In this document: positions 17,229 to 26,349 of the stretch, piece after piece
Layout: the number at the start of each line of letters is the position of its first letter
Numbering within the stretch: the stretch's first letter is position 1
Assembly (NCBI GenBank): GCA_028870845.1
Contig: JAGWOR010000023.1
Span: 1-41,570, forward strand
Source of the DNA: Gammaproteobacteria bacterium
GTDB lineage: Bacteria > Pseudomonadota > Gammaproteobacteria > Natronospirales > REEB76
Direction of reading: 5' to 3'
DNA length: 41,570 nucleotides
Made by a program: the position numbers and the translations under genes
The notes under the pieces: model-generated
What the model saw: only the letters and a program-made list of their open reading frames with translations
Database searches by the model: none
What the model was told of the DNA's origin: nothing

Positions 17229-18503
17229 ATGTCATTTTTCATCCTCGGCATAAGCCACGCTACCGCGCCCGTCGACATCCGCGAGCGTATGAGCTTCAGC
17301 CCGGAACAGATACCGGTCGCCTTAAGTGAACTGCGCGGCCTTGAAGGTGTGCGCGAAGCCGCCATTCTCTCGACCTGCAACCGCACTGAAATCTATACCT
17401 ACCTTGAAAATGAAAATCACCGGCAAATCACCGATTGGCTGACGCGCCTGCGTAGTCCGGATGACCCCGGCGTCAGCTCGCGTTTCTATTCCTATGAGGG
17501 ACTGAATGCGGCACGCCATCTATTCCGGGTAGCCTGCGGCCTCGATTCCATGATTCTCGGGGAACCGCAGATCCTGGGACAGATCAAGGACGCATACCAG
17601 CAGGCGCAGCAGAGCAAAACCACCGGACATTTTCTTCATCGCCTGTTCCAGTTTGCCTTCGCAGTCGCAAAGCATGTGCGTACCGATACACGCATCGGGG
17701 AACACCCGGTATCCGTTGCCTACGCGAGTGTGCACCTGGCACGGCAGATATTCGCGGATTTCAGCAAACTCACCGCGCTTTTGATCGGTGCCGGTGAAAC
17801 CATGGAGCTGGTGGCCCAGCACCTGCGGGAGCAAGGCACCCAACGCATGATCATCGCCAACCGCACCTTAAGCCGCGGACATGAGCTGGCCGAACGGTTC
17901 GGAGCCTACGCCATTGGACTGCACGAGATACCTACTCATTTGGGTGAGGCCGATATCGTGATCTCGGCCACCGGCAGCCCGAATTTGTTGCTCACGCATG
18001 CCACCGTCTCCGAGGTACTGAAAGCGCGCAAACGCCGCCCGGTGTTGATGATGGATATCGCGGTGCCGAGGGACATTGACCCGAAAGTCATGGAATTGAG
18101 CGATGTGTACCTGTTCACCATAGACGACCTGCACTCGGTCGTGGAGAACAACCAGAATTCACGTCGTGTAGCCGCCAAACAGGCGGAATTGCTCATCGAT
18201 TCCCAGGTAACCAGCTTCATCGAACAGCTGCGCGGGCTGGATGCAGTTCCTGCGATACGCGCGGTGCGAAACCGTGCCAGCGCGCTCAAGGAACAGACTT
18301 TGCAGCAGGCGCAGCAAATGCTGCACGCAGGTACACCGCCGGATCAAGTGCTCAACTTCCTGGCGGAAACACTCACCAACCGCTTAATGCACGCTCCCAC
18401 AGCCTACTTACGCCAGGCGGCAAATGAAGGCCGCGATCACATAATCCGCCAGGCACATGAACTGTTCGGTTTGATGGACAAACCGCCGGATAAGCAGAAA
18501 TGA
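17229..18503 (+). CDS. hemA: glutamyl-tRNA reductase
   Basis: The NADPH-dependent enzyme converts Glu-tRNA(Glu) to glutamate-1-semialdehyde, the committed step of the C5 route to heme. The 424-residue product has catalytic Cys50 in STCNRTE, H-x-x-A in GISHATAP, the Rossmann region LLIGAGETMELVAQHL (about residue 180-195) and a C-terminal dimerisation domain. The ATG at 17229 matches the family start; an earlier in-frame ATG at 17088 lies in the divergent control region. A TATACT at 17122-17127 may be its -10, without a convincing -35. Confidence 0.96.
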   Translation: MSFFILGISHATAPVDIRERMSFSPEQIPVALSELRGLEGVREAAILSTCNRTEIYTYLENENHRQITDWLTRLRSPDDPGVSSRFYSYEGLNAARHLFRVACGLDSMILGEPQILGQIKDAYQQAQQSKTTGHFLHRLFQFAFAVAKHVRTDTRIGEHPVSVAYASVHLARQIFADFSKLTALLIGAGETMELVAQHLREQGTQRMIIANRTLSRGHELAERFGAYAIGLHEIPTHLGEADIVISATGSPNLLLTHATVSEVLKARKRRPVLMMDIAVPRDIDPKVMELSDVYLFTIDDLHSVVENNQNSRRVAAKQAELLIDSQVTSFIEQLRGLDAVPAIRAVRNRASALKEQTLQQAQQMLHAGTPPDQVLNFLAETLTNRLMHAPTAYLRQAANEGRDHIIRQAHELFGLMDKPPDKQK

Positions 18504-18543
18504 AGCCAATCCATTCGGGTCTTAATCCCGGCACCCAGATCCC

Positions 18544-19629
18544 GTGAAAGACTCGATTCGCAATAAACTCGAGCGGTTAAGCGCACGCCATCAGGAACTG
18601 GCCGCGCTGTTGTCGAGCCCAGAAGTAATTAACGATCAGCAGCAGTTTCGGGAACTGTCGCAGGAATACGCGCGTCTGGAGAATCTGGTGCGCGGATTTC
18701 AAGCCTACCGGGTGGCGGAAGCGGATTTGCAGGCCGCGGATGACATGGCGCGGGACCAGGATGCCGGCATGCGCCGTCTGGCACAGGATGAAAAACAGGC
18801 TGCCGCGGCGCGACTGTCGGTTCTGGAACCCGAACTACTGAAGCTGCTGTTGCCGAAGGATCCCCATGACGACAGCAACATATTTCTCGAGATCCGCGCC
18901 GGTACCGGCGGTGACGAAGCCGCATTGTTTGCCGGCGATTTGCTGCGAATGTACAGCCGCTATGCAGAATCCAGTGGCTGGCAGGTGGAAATTTTAAGTG
19001 AAAGCCCGGGTGAGCACGGTGGTTACAAGGAAGTTATCACACGAGTTGCCGGACGAGGCGCCTTTTCGCGCCTGAAATTCGAATCCGGCGTGCATCGCGT
19101 ACAACGGGTGCCGCAAACCGAAGCCCAGGGGCGGGTCCATACCTCCGCGTGCACGGTGGCGATTCTCCCGGAGGTGGAGATGGCCGACCACGTGGACATC
19201 AATCCGGCTGAACTCAAGGTGGACACTTACCGCTCCTCGGGAGCCGGCGGCCAGCACGTGAACAAGACAGATTCCGCCATTCGCATCACGCACCTTCCCA
19301 GCGGGATGGTGGTGGAATGCCAGGATGAACGCTCCCAGCACAAAAACCGCGCCCGTGCCATGTCCCTGCTCAAAGCCAAATTGCTGGCCGCGGAACAGCA
19401 CAAACTCATCAATGCCCAGGCGCAATCGCGCAAGCTCCAGGTGGGCAGCGGCGACCGGTCAGAACGCATCCGCACCTACAATTTCCCCCAGGCACGGGTC
19501 ACGGATCACCGCATCAATCTCACGCTCTACAAGTTGGAAGAGATCCTGCAGGGCAAACTGGACGAGGTTATTGAACCCTTGATGAATGAGTTTCAGGCCG
19601 AGGAACTGGCTGCTTTGACGGCTCAGTGA
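18544..19629 (+). CDS. prfA: peptide chain release factor 1
   Basis: Recognises UAA/UAG stop codons on the ribosome. The 361-residue product has the codon-recognition tripeptide PQT at 190-192 (PxT class), the catalytic GGQ at 235-237 and the expected helical N-terminal domain. A GTG start follows hemA by 40 bases. Gln237 is the target of PrmC, whose gene lies 5 kb further on. The stop overlaps the 3' end of the convergent membrane gene by 7 bases. Confidence 0.97.
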   Translation: MKDSIRNKLERLSARHQELAALLSSPEVINDQQQFRELSQEYARLENLVRGFQAYRVAEADLQAADDMARDQDAGMRRLAQDEKQAAAARLSVLEPELLKLLLPKDPHDDSNIFLEIRAGTGGDEAALFAGDLLRMYSRYAESSGWQVEILSESPGEHGGYKEVITRVAGRGAFSRLKFESGVHRVQRVPQTEAQGRVHTSACTVAILPEVEMADHVDINPAELKVDTYRSSGAGGQHVNKTDSAIRITHLPSGMVVECQDERSQHKNRARAMSLLKAKLLAAEQHKLINAQAQSRKLQVGSGDRSERIRTYNFPQARVTDHRINLTLYKLEEILQGKLDEVIEPLMNEFQAEELAALTAQ

Positions 19630-20483
19630 GCCGCCCGGCCAGCCAAATCCCGATATTCGGCATAGCAAACTACCAGCGTATACCACCATCCAACCGCCGT
19701 CAGGACTACAAACAGGGTCGTCCACCAAGCCGAATGGGCTGCGGCACCAGCACTACTTTGATTGGTTAACAACTTTTCAAGTTGCTGCAAACCCATAGTC
19801 GAGGTATTGCCGGCAATTTGCCGCAGGCTGGCGCGCAAACCCTCAATGAAAGGGATTTCTTTCACCGCTGTGATGGCCAGCAACACGATAGCCGGTACCG
19901 AAATCACTACTGCGCTGCGGCCCCAGTTGCTGCGCGTCAGCTGGACGCTGCGTACCAGCGCGGCAAGCGGACCTTTTTTTTCCAATACTGCAGGGAAGGC
20001 GAACAGCGCTAAGGCTGTGCTGACATAAGCGGTTGGGGCCAGTGGAATAAGAGTCACCAGCACGCCTGCAGGTAACCCGACAATCATCGCCGTTGGCAGA
20101 AACAAGATGAGCGCGAATCCCATACCCAGAAAAACGATGGCTTCATAAATCAGATACCCAATCAACAGGGGCAAGATGCTTCGGGTCGCTGTCCGCATTG
20201 CAGAGTTCATTTCCTGGCCTGCAAGCCCCGCCAATTGAATGATGGCGATGCCGTACAACCATGCCTGCAGACAGCCGATGAACAATGCCAGGCCAAGATG
20301 CGGCAGGCTGAAAAACTGCCCCAGGTCCGAAGTCAGGATATTTTTAGCCGCACCGGCGGGCTCTAAGACCGGCAACAGTTCTGCTGCCAGTATCCATGGA
20401 AAGGCCCGGAACAAACCTGCGCCGAACAATCTCCAGCCCTCTGACAAGGTCGAACCGACCGGCAATTTACCGGATTGAATCAT
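19623..20483 (-). CDS. multi-pass inner-membrane protein, function unknown
   Basis: The 286-residue product begins [20 protein letters not shown] and has about six hydrophobic segments, with a loop rich in charged residues near 175-190 ([16 protein letters not shown]). The layout, a large glycine/alanine-rich helix bundle with an Arg-Ser-x-x-L loop, resembles the broad group of 6-helix DUF975/GPDPase-membrane-type proteins; I cannot assign it further. The frame continues to 20543, but ATG 20483 is 20 bases after the stop of the preceding similar gene, so it is chosen. Confidence 0.75.
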   Translation of the reverse strand: MIQSGKLPVGSTLSEGWRLFGAGLFRAFPWILAAELLPVLEPAGAAKNILTSDLGQFFSLPHLGLALFIGCLQAWLYGIAIIQLAGLAGQEMNSAMRTATRSILPLLIGYLIYEAIVFLGMGFALILFLPTAMIVGLPAGVLVTLIPLAPTAYVSTALALFAFPAVLEKKGPLAALVRSVQLTRSNWGRSAVVISVPAIVLLAITAVKEIPFIEGLRASLRQIAGNTSTMGLQQLEKLLTNQSSAGAAAHSAWWTTLFVVLTAVGWWYTLVVCYAEYRDLAGRAAH

Positions 20484-20502
20484 TGGGTCTCGATGATAAA
20501 GT

Positions 20503-21396
20503 TCAGGCTTGGATTGCGCTTGTGGGCGTGGTCCGGACCACACGGCGCAGTTTCAAATCGTGGTACAGCACATACAGGATACCAGCGCCAAATGGCGCGA
20601 AGATCACCGTGGCAACCAGCCGTAGGACGCCCTTGATTAGCAGGGTCCTGCCTGTATCCATTTCTGTAAACGCTTCAAGCCAATGCGCATGCGGAGTGAT
20701 GATTGCGAATGGCAGTACAGCCATTATTGCAATGCCAGCAATGATGAACGTCAGGTACAACAGTACCTGGAACGTACGCCACCAGTTGCGGAACACCAGA
20801 GAGGTGCTGAAGTTCAATGCTTCCACTGCACCTTTGCCGTCCAGAACAATGGCAAACTGGAAAAAAATTATATAGATACAAATATAAATGAGGGTTGCGA
20901 CGATACAGACTACGAACACAGCAACTACGGCAGCATGGCCAAGGAATACGCCTGCAATGGCGCCGAAGAGCATCCCGAGCAAGATCGAAATCAGGTAACC
21001 CACTAATAGCGTGACGATTACCAACAATAATGCCAGCAACAAGGACGGCATTTTATGCAGGGCTTGCAGCAGATCGCCGTGATCCTGCTTGTCATGCACG
21101 GTTCCATCAATACGGTAAATCACAAGCGTGTTGATATACAGGCTGATTGTCAGAATCAGGAACTGCAATGCCAGTATCGCAATGGCATTGTGTCCCTGCT
21201 TCAGCATTTGCAGCATGAACTCCCCTGATATCTGGGAATCACCGGCTTTCTCAGCCAAAAACATGGCGGGTATCAAGCCGATGAATCCGAGCACAGAGGT
21301 TAAGGCTATCAGTCTGCGGAAACTTGCCAACCCCAGCGCCAAGCCGTGCAGAAATACACGCATTGGTTTCTGCGGTAGTGCGTCCAGCGCGAACAT
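20503..21396 (-). CDS. multi-pass inner-membrane protein, paralogous in style to its neighbour
   Basis: The 297-residue product has six or seven hydrophobic segments, with KGAVEALNFSTSLVFRNWWRTFQVLLYL around 205-230 comparable in position to the neighbour's [13 protein letters not shown] segment. This suggests that the two are distant paralogues or partners. No enzymatic motif is seen. A strong AGAGGAG (21402-21408) 5 bases before ATG 21396 fixes the start. It forms a two-gene unit with the next gene. The 21397-21813 gap upstream (417 bases) contains no gene. Confidence 0.78.
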   Translation of the reverse strand: MFALDALPQKPMRVFLHGLALGLASFRRLIALTSVLGFIGLIPAMFLAEKAGDSQISGEFMLQMLKQGHNAIAILALQFLILTISLYINTLVIYRIDGTVHDKQDHGDLLQALHKMPSLLLALLLVIVTLLVGYLISILLGMLFGAIAGVFLGHAAVVAVFVVCIVATLIYICIYIIFFQFAIVLDGKGAVEALNFSTSLVFRNWWRTFQVLLYLTFIIAGIAIMAVLPFAIITPHAHWLEAFTEMDTGRTLLIKGVLRLVATVIFAPFGAGILYVLYHDLKLRRVVRTTPTSAIQA

Positions 21397-21743
21397 GCAA
21401 ACTCCTCTGGCAAGATTACGGGTGATGAATTCCAGTGTGCCTGACCAGTGGAGACGGCCGCAAGCAGCATGCAGACGTATTGTGCGTATAAAAAGCGGCA
21501 TACACCGCCACATTCCGCCGTTGCCCGCTGCAGTGTAAGCAATGAGTGTTCATACCAGGTTTTCCTGTGCTGTGCGGCTGCATCACGAGGCAAATGCGCC
21601 ACACCAGGCCGAATTCACGCGTGTTTGGGCGACAACCCGTTTTAAATTCGTAACGCCATGATTCTAATGGGAAAATAAATAATTAACTGCCAGCTTGTCC
21701 AGTCACGGCCAATTTTGACTAGAATGCGCACCCGATCGCACGG

Positions 21744-21772
21744 TTTGCAATCAAATCGTCGAGTAGTATCAT
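21744..21772 (+). promoter_or_regulatory. sigma-70 promoter for the small lipoprotein
   Basis: TTTGCA (21744-21749) and TATCAT (21767-21772) are separated by 17 bases, upstream of the ATG at 21814. The surrounding stretch is AT-rich. The remainder of the 417-base gap shows only a second weak candidate (TAGAAT near 21720). Confidence 0.5.
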
Positions 21773-21813
21773 GCACTTACGTTTTTTTTGGCACATTTCG
21801 GTGGTGAACCAAT

Positions 21814-22047
21814 ATGAAGAAGTACCTAGTTGTTCTTTCTGCTGCGGTTATCGGGTTGTCCCTGGCGGCCTGCGGCAATAACAGCGGCCAGGAATCCACG
21901 CCGGCGGCTTCTGCACCTGCGGCGGCACCTGCGGCGGCACCTGCTGCTCCGGCTGCATCGACCAAGATGGCTGCTCCGACTGCCAGCACCGGCAAGAAAG
22001 CCCCGGCCGCCAGCACCGGCAAACCAGCCTCGCCTCCGCACAAATAA
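21814..22047 (+). CDS. small Ala/Pro-rich lipoprotein
   Basis: The 77-residue product has a signal peptide MKKYLVVLSAAVIGLSLAAC with Cys20 as the lipidated residue. The mature part is nearly all Ala, Pro, Ser, Gly and Lys, with APAAAPAAAPAA and two STGK-containing repeats, ending in PPHK. Mature length is 58 residues, with no folded domain. It could be an envelope spacer or peptidoglycan-contacting lipoprotein; nothing supports a specific role. It is expressed from its own promoter and closed by a hairpin. Confidence 0.8.
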   Translation: MKKYLVVLSAAVIGLSLAACGNNSGQESTPAASAPAAAPAAAPAAPAASTKMAAPTASTGKKAPAASTGKPASPPHK

Positions 22048-22119
22048 AACAGCTGGCGGGTAATCAGCCCGCACCAGCGATTGGCCATCCATCCCCGGAT
22101 GGCGGGAGACGAATGATGT

Positions 22120-22147
22120 GGGGGCGGGCCGGTAACGGCCTGCCCCC
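22120..22147. terminator. strong GC hairpin between convergent genes
   Basis: A 12-bp stem with one G-T pair has a GTAA tetraloop (GNRA type) and runs from 22120 to 22147, followed on the plus strand by TTAATTC. It lies between the lipoprotein stop and the convergent PLP-enzyme gene, so it may end both transcripts; the T-run is weak. A second stem-loop lies at 22052-22078. Confidence 0.5.
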
Positions 22148-22165
22148 TTAATTCATACGTGTTCT

Positions 22166-23332
22166 TCAATCACCCAGCGCTTGATCCAGATCGGCGCGCA
22201 AGTCCTCTACGTCCTCAATACCAACCGACAATCGCACCAGCGAATCGCTGATGCCCAGACTTCTGCGGGTTTCCGCCGGCACGGATGCATGCGTCATGAT
22301 GCCCGGATGTTCGATCAGGCTTTCCACGCCGCCCAGGCTTTCAGCTAGGGTAAATACTTCCACGCGTTCCAGGAATTTGCGTGCTTCGGTTTCTCCGCCC
22401 TTGAGAAACAGGGTGATCATGCCGCCAAATGCACGCATTTGACGTACTGCCAGCTCATGTTGCGCATGGCTTTTAAGGCCCGGATATACAACACGCTCCA
22501 CTTTGGAATGTTTTTCCAGCCACCCGGCCAGTTCCAGCGCATTGCTGCAATGGCGCTGCATACGCAGCGCCAGTGTCTTCAAACCGCGCAGCGCAAGGAA
22601 GCTGTCAAACGGGCCCGCCACAGCGCCAACAGAGTTCTGCAGAAACGCCAGCTGTTCCGCCAATTCGGTACGCTCACCAGTCACCAGGATTCCACCTACC
22701 ATGTCGGAATGCCCGTTAAGGTACTTGGTGGCGGAATGCATAACTACATCGAAGCCGGATTCCAGTGGCCGCTGCAGATACGGCGATGCAAAGGTGTTAT
22801 CACACACGGATATAAGCCGGTGTTTGCGCGCAATCTCAGCGGCCATGACAAGATCTACCAGTTTAAGCATCGGATTGGTGGGTGTCTCCACCCACAGCAG
22901 CCGTGTTTCAGGGCGGATCGCTGCTTCCAGTGCCTTGTAATCAGACAGGTCGACGAAACTGAAGGCAAGGCCGGAAGAGCGTTTTCGCACACGTTCGAAT
23001 AGCCGGTAAGTACCGCCATACAGATCATTCATTGCAATCACGTGGCTGCCGGAATCCAGCATGTCCAGCATGGTGGCCGTGGCGGCCATGCCCGATGCAA
23101 AAGCAAACCCGCGAGCGCCGGACTCCAGATTCGCCACGCAACGCTCATATGCCATGCGAGTGGGATTCTGGGTGCGCGAATATTCATATCCCCTGTGTTT
23201 TCCAGGGCTCTCCTGGGCGTAGGTCGATGTGGCGTAGATCGGCTGCATGACAGCGCCTGTGCTCGGATCGGGGTGCTGTCCGGCATGAATGGCGCGGGTG
23301 GAAAAACCCTGTGATTTACGTGATGATTTCAT
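22166..23332 (-). CDS. cystathionine gamma-synthase/gamma-lyase (Cys/Met PLP enzyme)
   Basis: Cytosolic PLP enzyme of the transsulfuration pathway. The 388-residue product has GYEYSRTQNPTR (48-59), the PLP-phosphate region ASGMAA, DNTFASPYLQRPLE and PLP-lysine 203 in HSATKYLNGHSD. The pair with cystathionine beta-synthase immediately upstream favours cleavage of cystathionine to cysteine, the reverse route, but gamma-synthase activity cannot be excluded from sequence. It lies 74 bases after the CBS gene on the same strand, probably in one operon. Confidence 0.9.
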   Translation of the reverse strand: MKSSRKSQGFSTRAIHAGQHPDPSTGAVMQPIYATSTYAQESPGKHRGYEYSRTQNPTRMAYERCVANLESGARGFAFASGMAATATMLDMLDSGSHVIAMNDLYGGTYRLFERVRKRSSGLAFSFVDLSDYKALEAAIRPETRLLWVETPTNPMLKLVDLVMAAEIARKHRLISVCDNTFASPYLQRPLESGFDVVMHSATKYLNGHSDMVGGILVTGERTELAEQLAFLQNSVGAVAGPFDSFLALRGLKTLALRMQRHCSNALELAGWLEKHSKVERVVYPGLKSHAQHELAVRQMRAFGGMITLFLKGGETEARKFLERVEVFTLAESLGGVESLIEHPGIMTHASVPAETRRSLGISDSLVRLSVGIEDVEDLRADLDQALGD

Positions 23333-23406
23333 GATTTTCTACCTTGTATTCAGGTTATGCAGGCAGGGGTTTGCGGGTAATATTGTGGTTCGGACAGAAT
23401 CCCTGT

Positions 23407-24765
23407 CTACTGCAGCCGCAAGCGATTCAGCAGATCGCTGCGCGTCACCAATCCGAGAAATTCATCGCCGTCCATGACCGCCACCGCGGTTTCCCGGTCC
23501 AGCAGTGCGAATAAATCATCGATTCCCTGTCCGGCACTGATATGCGGGAAAGCGGTATTCAGGGCCGCACGCACTTCCAGGGAAAATCCACGCTGGTCAC
23601 GGCGTACCGCATGGATCAGGTCATGCTCACTCACCGCGCCCAAAAATTTTTTACCCTCGATTACCGGCAGCTGCGAAATGCCGTTATTGCGCATACGCGT
23701 GTGCGCGGTGGCGAGGGTATCGGATGGGCCCACATAGACAGTGGCCCGTTCCCAGTAAGGACGGCCTACGTAATCACCAAGATCGCCGCGTTCCGGACGT
23801 GCCAGGAAGCCCTGCTCGATCATCCAGAAATCGTTGTATAGCTTTGAGAGGTACTTGTTGCCGGTATCGGCGCCCAGGGTCACCACACGCTTGGCTGTGT
23901 TTTGCGCCTGACAATAGCGCAAAGCCGCGGCGATCAAAGTTCCGGATGAAGAACCCAATAACATACCCTCCTTTCGCAATACCTCACGGGCAGTGGCAAA
24001 AGATTCACTGTCGGGGATGCTGTAGGCATGCTTGACCACCGAAAGGTCGCAAATGTCAGGGATGAAATCTTCGCCGATGCCTTCCACCAGCCAGGCGCCC
24101 TTTTCGCCCAGCCTGCCGGTTTGAATGTAGTTTGCAAGCACTGAGCCTCGCGGGTCCGCGAGGATGATCTCCACGTGCGGTGCCACCCGTTTGAAATAAT
24201 TCCCAACACCGGTGAGCGTGCCGCTTGAGCCCACACCCATCACCACTGCATCAAGTTTGTGTCCCATCTGCTCCCAGATTTCCGGCGCGGTGCTGGTTTC
24301 ATGGGCCTTGACGTTATCGGGATTGCTGAACTGATTGATGAAGTACGCCTGCTGCTCTTGGGCCAAACGCTTGGCCAGGTCCTGGTAGTATTCAGGGTGT
24401 CCCTTGGCTACATCCGAGCGCGTCAATATCACCTCGGCACCCATGGCTCGCAGGTTAAAGATCTTTTCCTGGCTCATTTTATCCGGTATCACCAGGATCA
24501 AACGGTAGCCTTTCTGTGCTGCAGCCAACGCCAGGCCCAAGCCGGTATTCCCTGCTGTTGCTTCAATCAGCGTCGCTCCAGGCTTGAGGTCACCGCGTTT
24601 CTCGGCTTCCTCAATCATGGTTATCCCGATACGATCCTTGATGGAACCGCCTGGGTTCATAAGTTCAAGCTTGAGAAACAACCGGCAGGGTCCGGTGTCC
24701 AGGCGCTGTAATTCCAGCATTGGTGTTTTGCCGACCATATCCAGCACGTTGGAATAGACTTTCAT
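23407..24765 (-). CDS. cystathionine beta-synthase with tandem CBS domains
   Basis: Condenses serine and homocysteine to cystathionine using PLP. The 452-residue product has a catalytic domain (1 to about 320) with PLP-lysine 43 in NPGGSIKDRIG, the AGNTGLGLALAA phosphate loop and GSSGT; a CBS-domain pair (about 340-452) for nucleotide or S-adenosyl regulation follows. There is no heme-binding N-terminus, as usual for bacterial forms. ATG 24765 is preceded by a GGAG 5 bases away, so it is preferred to the in-frame ATG at 24783. Confidence 0.92.
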   Translation of the reverse strand: MKVYSNVLDMVGKTPMLELQRLDTGPCRLFLKLELMNPGGSIKDRIGITMIEEAEKRGDLKPGATLIEATAGNTGLGLALAAAQKGYRLILVIPDKMSQEKIFNLRAMGAEVILTRSDVAKGHPEYYQDLAKRLAQEQQAYFINQFSNPDNVKAHETSTAPEIWEQMGHKLDAVVMGVGSSGTLTGVGNYFKRVAPHVEIILADPRGSVLANYIQTGRLGEKGAWLVEGIGEDFIPDICDLSVVKHAYSIPDSESFATAREVLRKEGMLLGSSSGTLIAAALRYCQAQNTAKRVVTLGADTGNKYLSKLYNDFWMIEQGFLARPERGDLGDYVGRPYWERATVYVGPSDTLATAHTRMRNNGISQLPVIEGKKFLGAVSEHDLIHAVRRDQRGFSLEVRAALNTAFPHISAGQGIDDLFALLDRETAVAVMDGDEFLGLVTRSDLLNRLRLQ

Positions 24766-24848
24766 GTATTCTCCGGAAAACATTCGGCAAGACAGCTACT
24801 ATTGTACGTAAGCGTTTAAAATAAGCCTATATTCCCAACGGGCCCGCC

Positions 24849-25694
24849 ATGAGTGCCACCATAGCCACGCTGTTGCGCATGGCCAGCAACAGACTGGCCG
24901 ATACCAGCCTGACCGCGAGCTTGGATGCGGAGATTCTTCTGGCGAATGTGCTGGAAATACCGCGCAGCCACTTGTATGCCCGCCCCGAGCAGATCGTGGA
25001 AGACAGACAGGTGCGTTTGTATGCCCTGCTGGTGGTGGCGCGCAGCAAAGGCCGTCCGATAGCTCATATCACCGGTAGTCGCGATTTCTGGTCATTGACG
25101 CTCAAAGTCACTCCAGCGACTTTAATTCCGCGCCCGGAGACCGAGTTACTGGTTGAAGAAGTGCTGCGCATCGTACCCGTGGGTGCGCACTGGTATATCG
25201 CGGATTTGGGGACCGGTTGTGGAGCCATTGCACTGTCATTGGCGATCGAACGCCCAAACTGCAAAATCGTTGCCACCGACATCAGCAAACCCGCACTGGA
25301 CGTCGCCCGCGAAAATGCTGATCGCCTGCAAATCAAGAATGTCGAGTTTCTCGAGGGCGAATGGTTCATTCCGGTTGCCAACCGGCGATTCAGCGTGATT
25401 GTTTCGAATCCGCCTTACATACCCAACGAAGATCCGCACCTGCGCGAAGGTGACCTGCGCTTCGAACCCAGGCTGGCGCTCACCGGGGGCCCAGATGGAT
25501 TGGCGGCAATCCGGAAAATTGTATTGCGCGCGCCGACACACCTGGATTCCGGCGGCACTCTGTTACTTGAACATGGTTATGATCAGGCTGAAGGCGTACG
25601 CAGCCTGCTGGCTGCCGCCGGCTTCACGGATATTCACACCGCCTTGGACCTGGCCGGGATCAACCGCGTGAGCAGCGGCCGTTTTGAGGAATAA
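24849..25694 (+). CDS. prmC: release factor glutamine methyltransferase
   Basis: Methylates the GGQ glutamine of RF1/RF2 with S-adenosylmethionine. The 281-residue product has an N-terminal helical domain, the SAM-binding [14 protein letters not shown] (about 119-132), ATDIS, and the active-site NPPYIP motif (about 186-191). In Pseudomonas it follows prfA directly; here five genes intervene. It is divergent from the CBS gene with a 83-base gap. Confidence 0.95.
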   Translation: MSATIATLLRMASNRLADTSLTASLDAEILLANVLEIPRSHLYARPEQIVEDRQVRLYALLVVARSKGRPIAHITGSRDFWSLTLKVTPATLIPRPETELLVEEVLRIVPVGAHWYIADLGTGCGAIALSLAIERPNCKIVATDISKPALDVARENADRLQIKNVEFLEGEWFIPVANRRFSVIVSNPPYIPNEDPHLREGDLRFEPRLALTGGPDGLAAIRKIVLRAPTHLDSGGTLLLEHGYDQAEGVRSLLAAAGFTDIHTALDLAGINRVSSGRFEE

Positions 25695-25722
25695 TTTGCA
25701 AGCGTTACAAGATGGAGTGCAC

Positions 25723-26211
25723 ATGATGATATTGCTTGACACAAACTTCGGTGACATCGTCCTGGAACTGTATCCGGACAAGGCGCCCGTGAGCGTGAAA
25801 AATTTCCTCGTCTATGTGGATGAAGGTTTCTATGATGGCACCGTGTTCCACCGGGTGATTCCAAAGTTCATGGTTCAGGGCGGAGGTTTTACCCAGGAGA
25901 TGCACTCTAAAAAAAACCATGCTCCCGTAATGAATGAAGCCGGTAACGGTTTGCTGAATACACCCTACAGCGTGGCCATGGCACGCACCTCCGAGATCCA
26001 CAGCGCCACCAGCCAGTTCTTCATAAACCTGAATAACAATACATTTCTGGACCATGGAGTTCGTGATTTCGGTTATGCGGTTTTCGGCAAGGTAGCGAAA
26101 GGTACGGAAGTAGTGGACAGGATTGCCGCTGTTAAAACCGGCCGGCGGGGACCGCATTCCGACGTTCCCTTGGATCCAGTCGTTATTAATAGCATGCGGC
26201 GACACAGCTAG
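25723..26211 (+). CDS. cyclophilin-type peptidyl-prolyl isomerase (PpiB class)
   Basis: The 162-residue cytosolic isomerase has no signal peptide. Catalytic signatures are [15 protein letters not shown] (Arg, Phe and Gln of the active site), [10 protein letters not shown] and VFGKV. ATG 25723 is preceded by GGAG (25714-25717) five bases away; the frame's earlier opening at 25684 is not used. It follows prmC by 28 bases, probably as an operon. A hairpin with a T-run follows it. Confidence 0.95.
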   Translation: MMILLDTNFGDIVLELYPDKAPVSVKNFLVYVDEGFYDGTVFHRVIPKFMVQGGGFTQEMHSKKNHAPVMNEAGNGLLNTPYSVAMARTSEIHSATSQFFINLNNNTFLDHGVRDFGYAVFGKVAKGTEVVDRIAAVKTGRRGPHSDVPLDPVVINSMRRHS

Positions 26212-26265
26212 CCTGGCCGGCGGTACACCGGCTGGCGCCGGCCCGGCTGATTCCTGGCCAAGGTG

Positions 26266-26290
26266 AAAACCGGCTTTATGCCGGCGTTTT
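26266..26290 (+). terminator. terminator after the cyclophilin gene
   Basis: AAAAC-CGGC, loop TTTAT, then GCCGG and GTTTT form a short stem with A and T tracts. It sits 55 bases after the cyclophilin stop. Its position over the frame's GTG at 26263 argues against that GTG starting the next gene. Confidence 0.6.
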
Positions 26291-26309
26291 CGGCCGAACT
26301 CAGCGTGTG

Positions 26310-26318
26310 TGCTATCTT
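26310..26318 (+). promoter_or_regulatory. possible extended -10 promoter for the unknown gene
   Basis: TG-C-TATCTT forms an extended -10 about 30 bases before the ATG at 26350. There is no good -35, which extended -10 promoters can lack. Confidence 0.3.
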
Positions 26319-26349
26319 ATTTGCCTTAATATCCGGCAACAGAATTCAA

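Noticed and set aside
17090-17385. Coding extension of the TPR lipoprotein to 17386
   Set aside because: The extension crosses the hemA control region and would place the lipoprotein signal inside the protein; ATG 17089 puts the lipobox at the right place.
26263-26349. GTG-started extension of the unknown gene
   Set aside because: It overlaps the cyclophilin terminator hairpin and adds an odd hydrophobic peptide; the ATG at 26350 is preferred.
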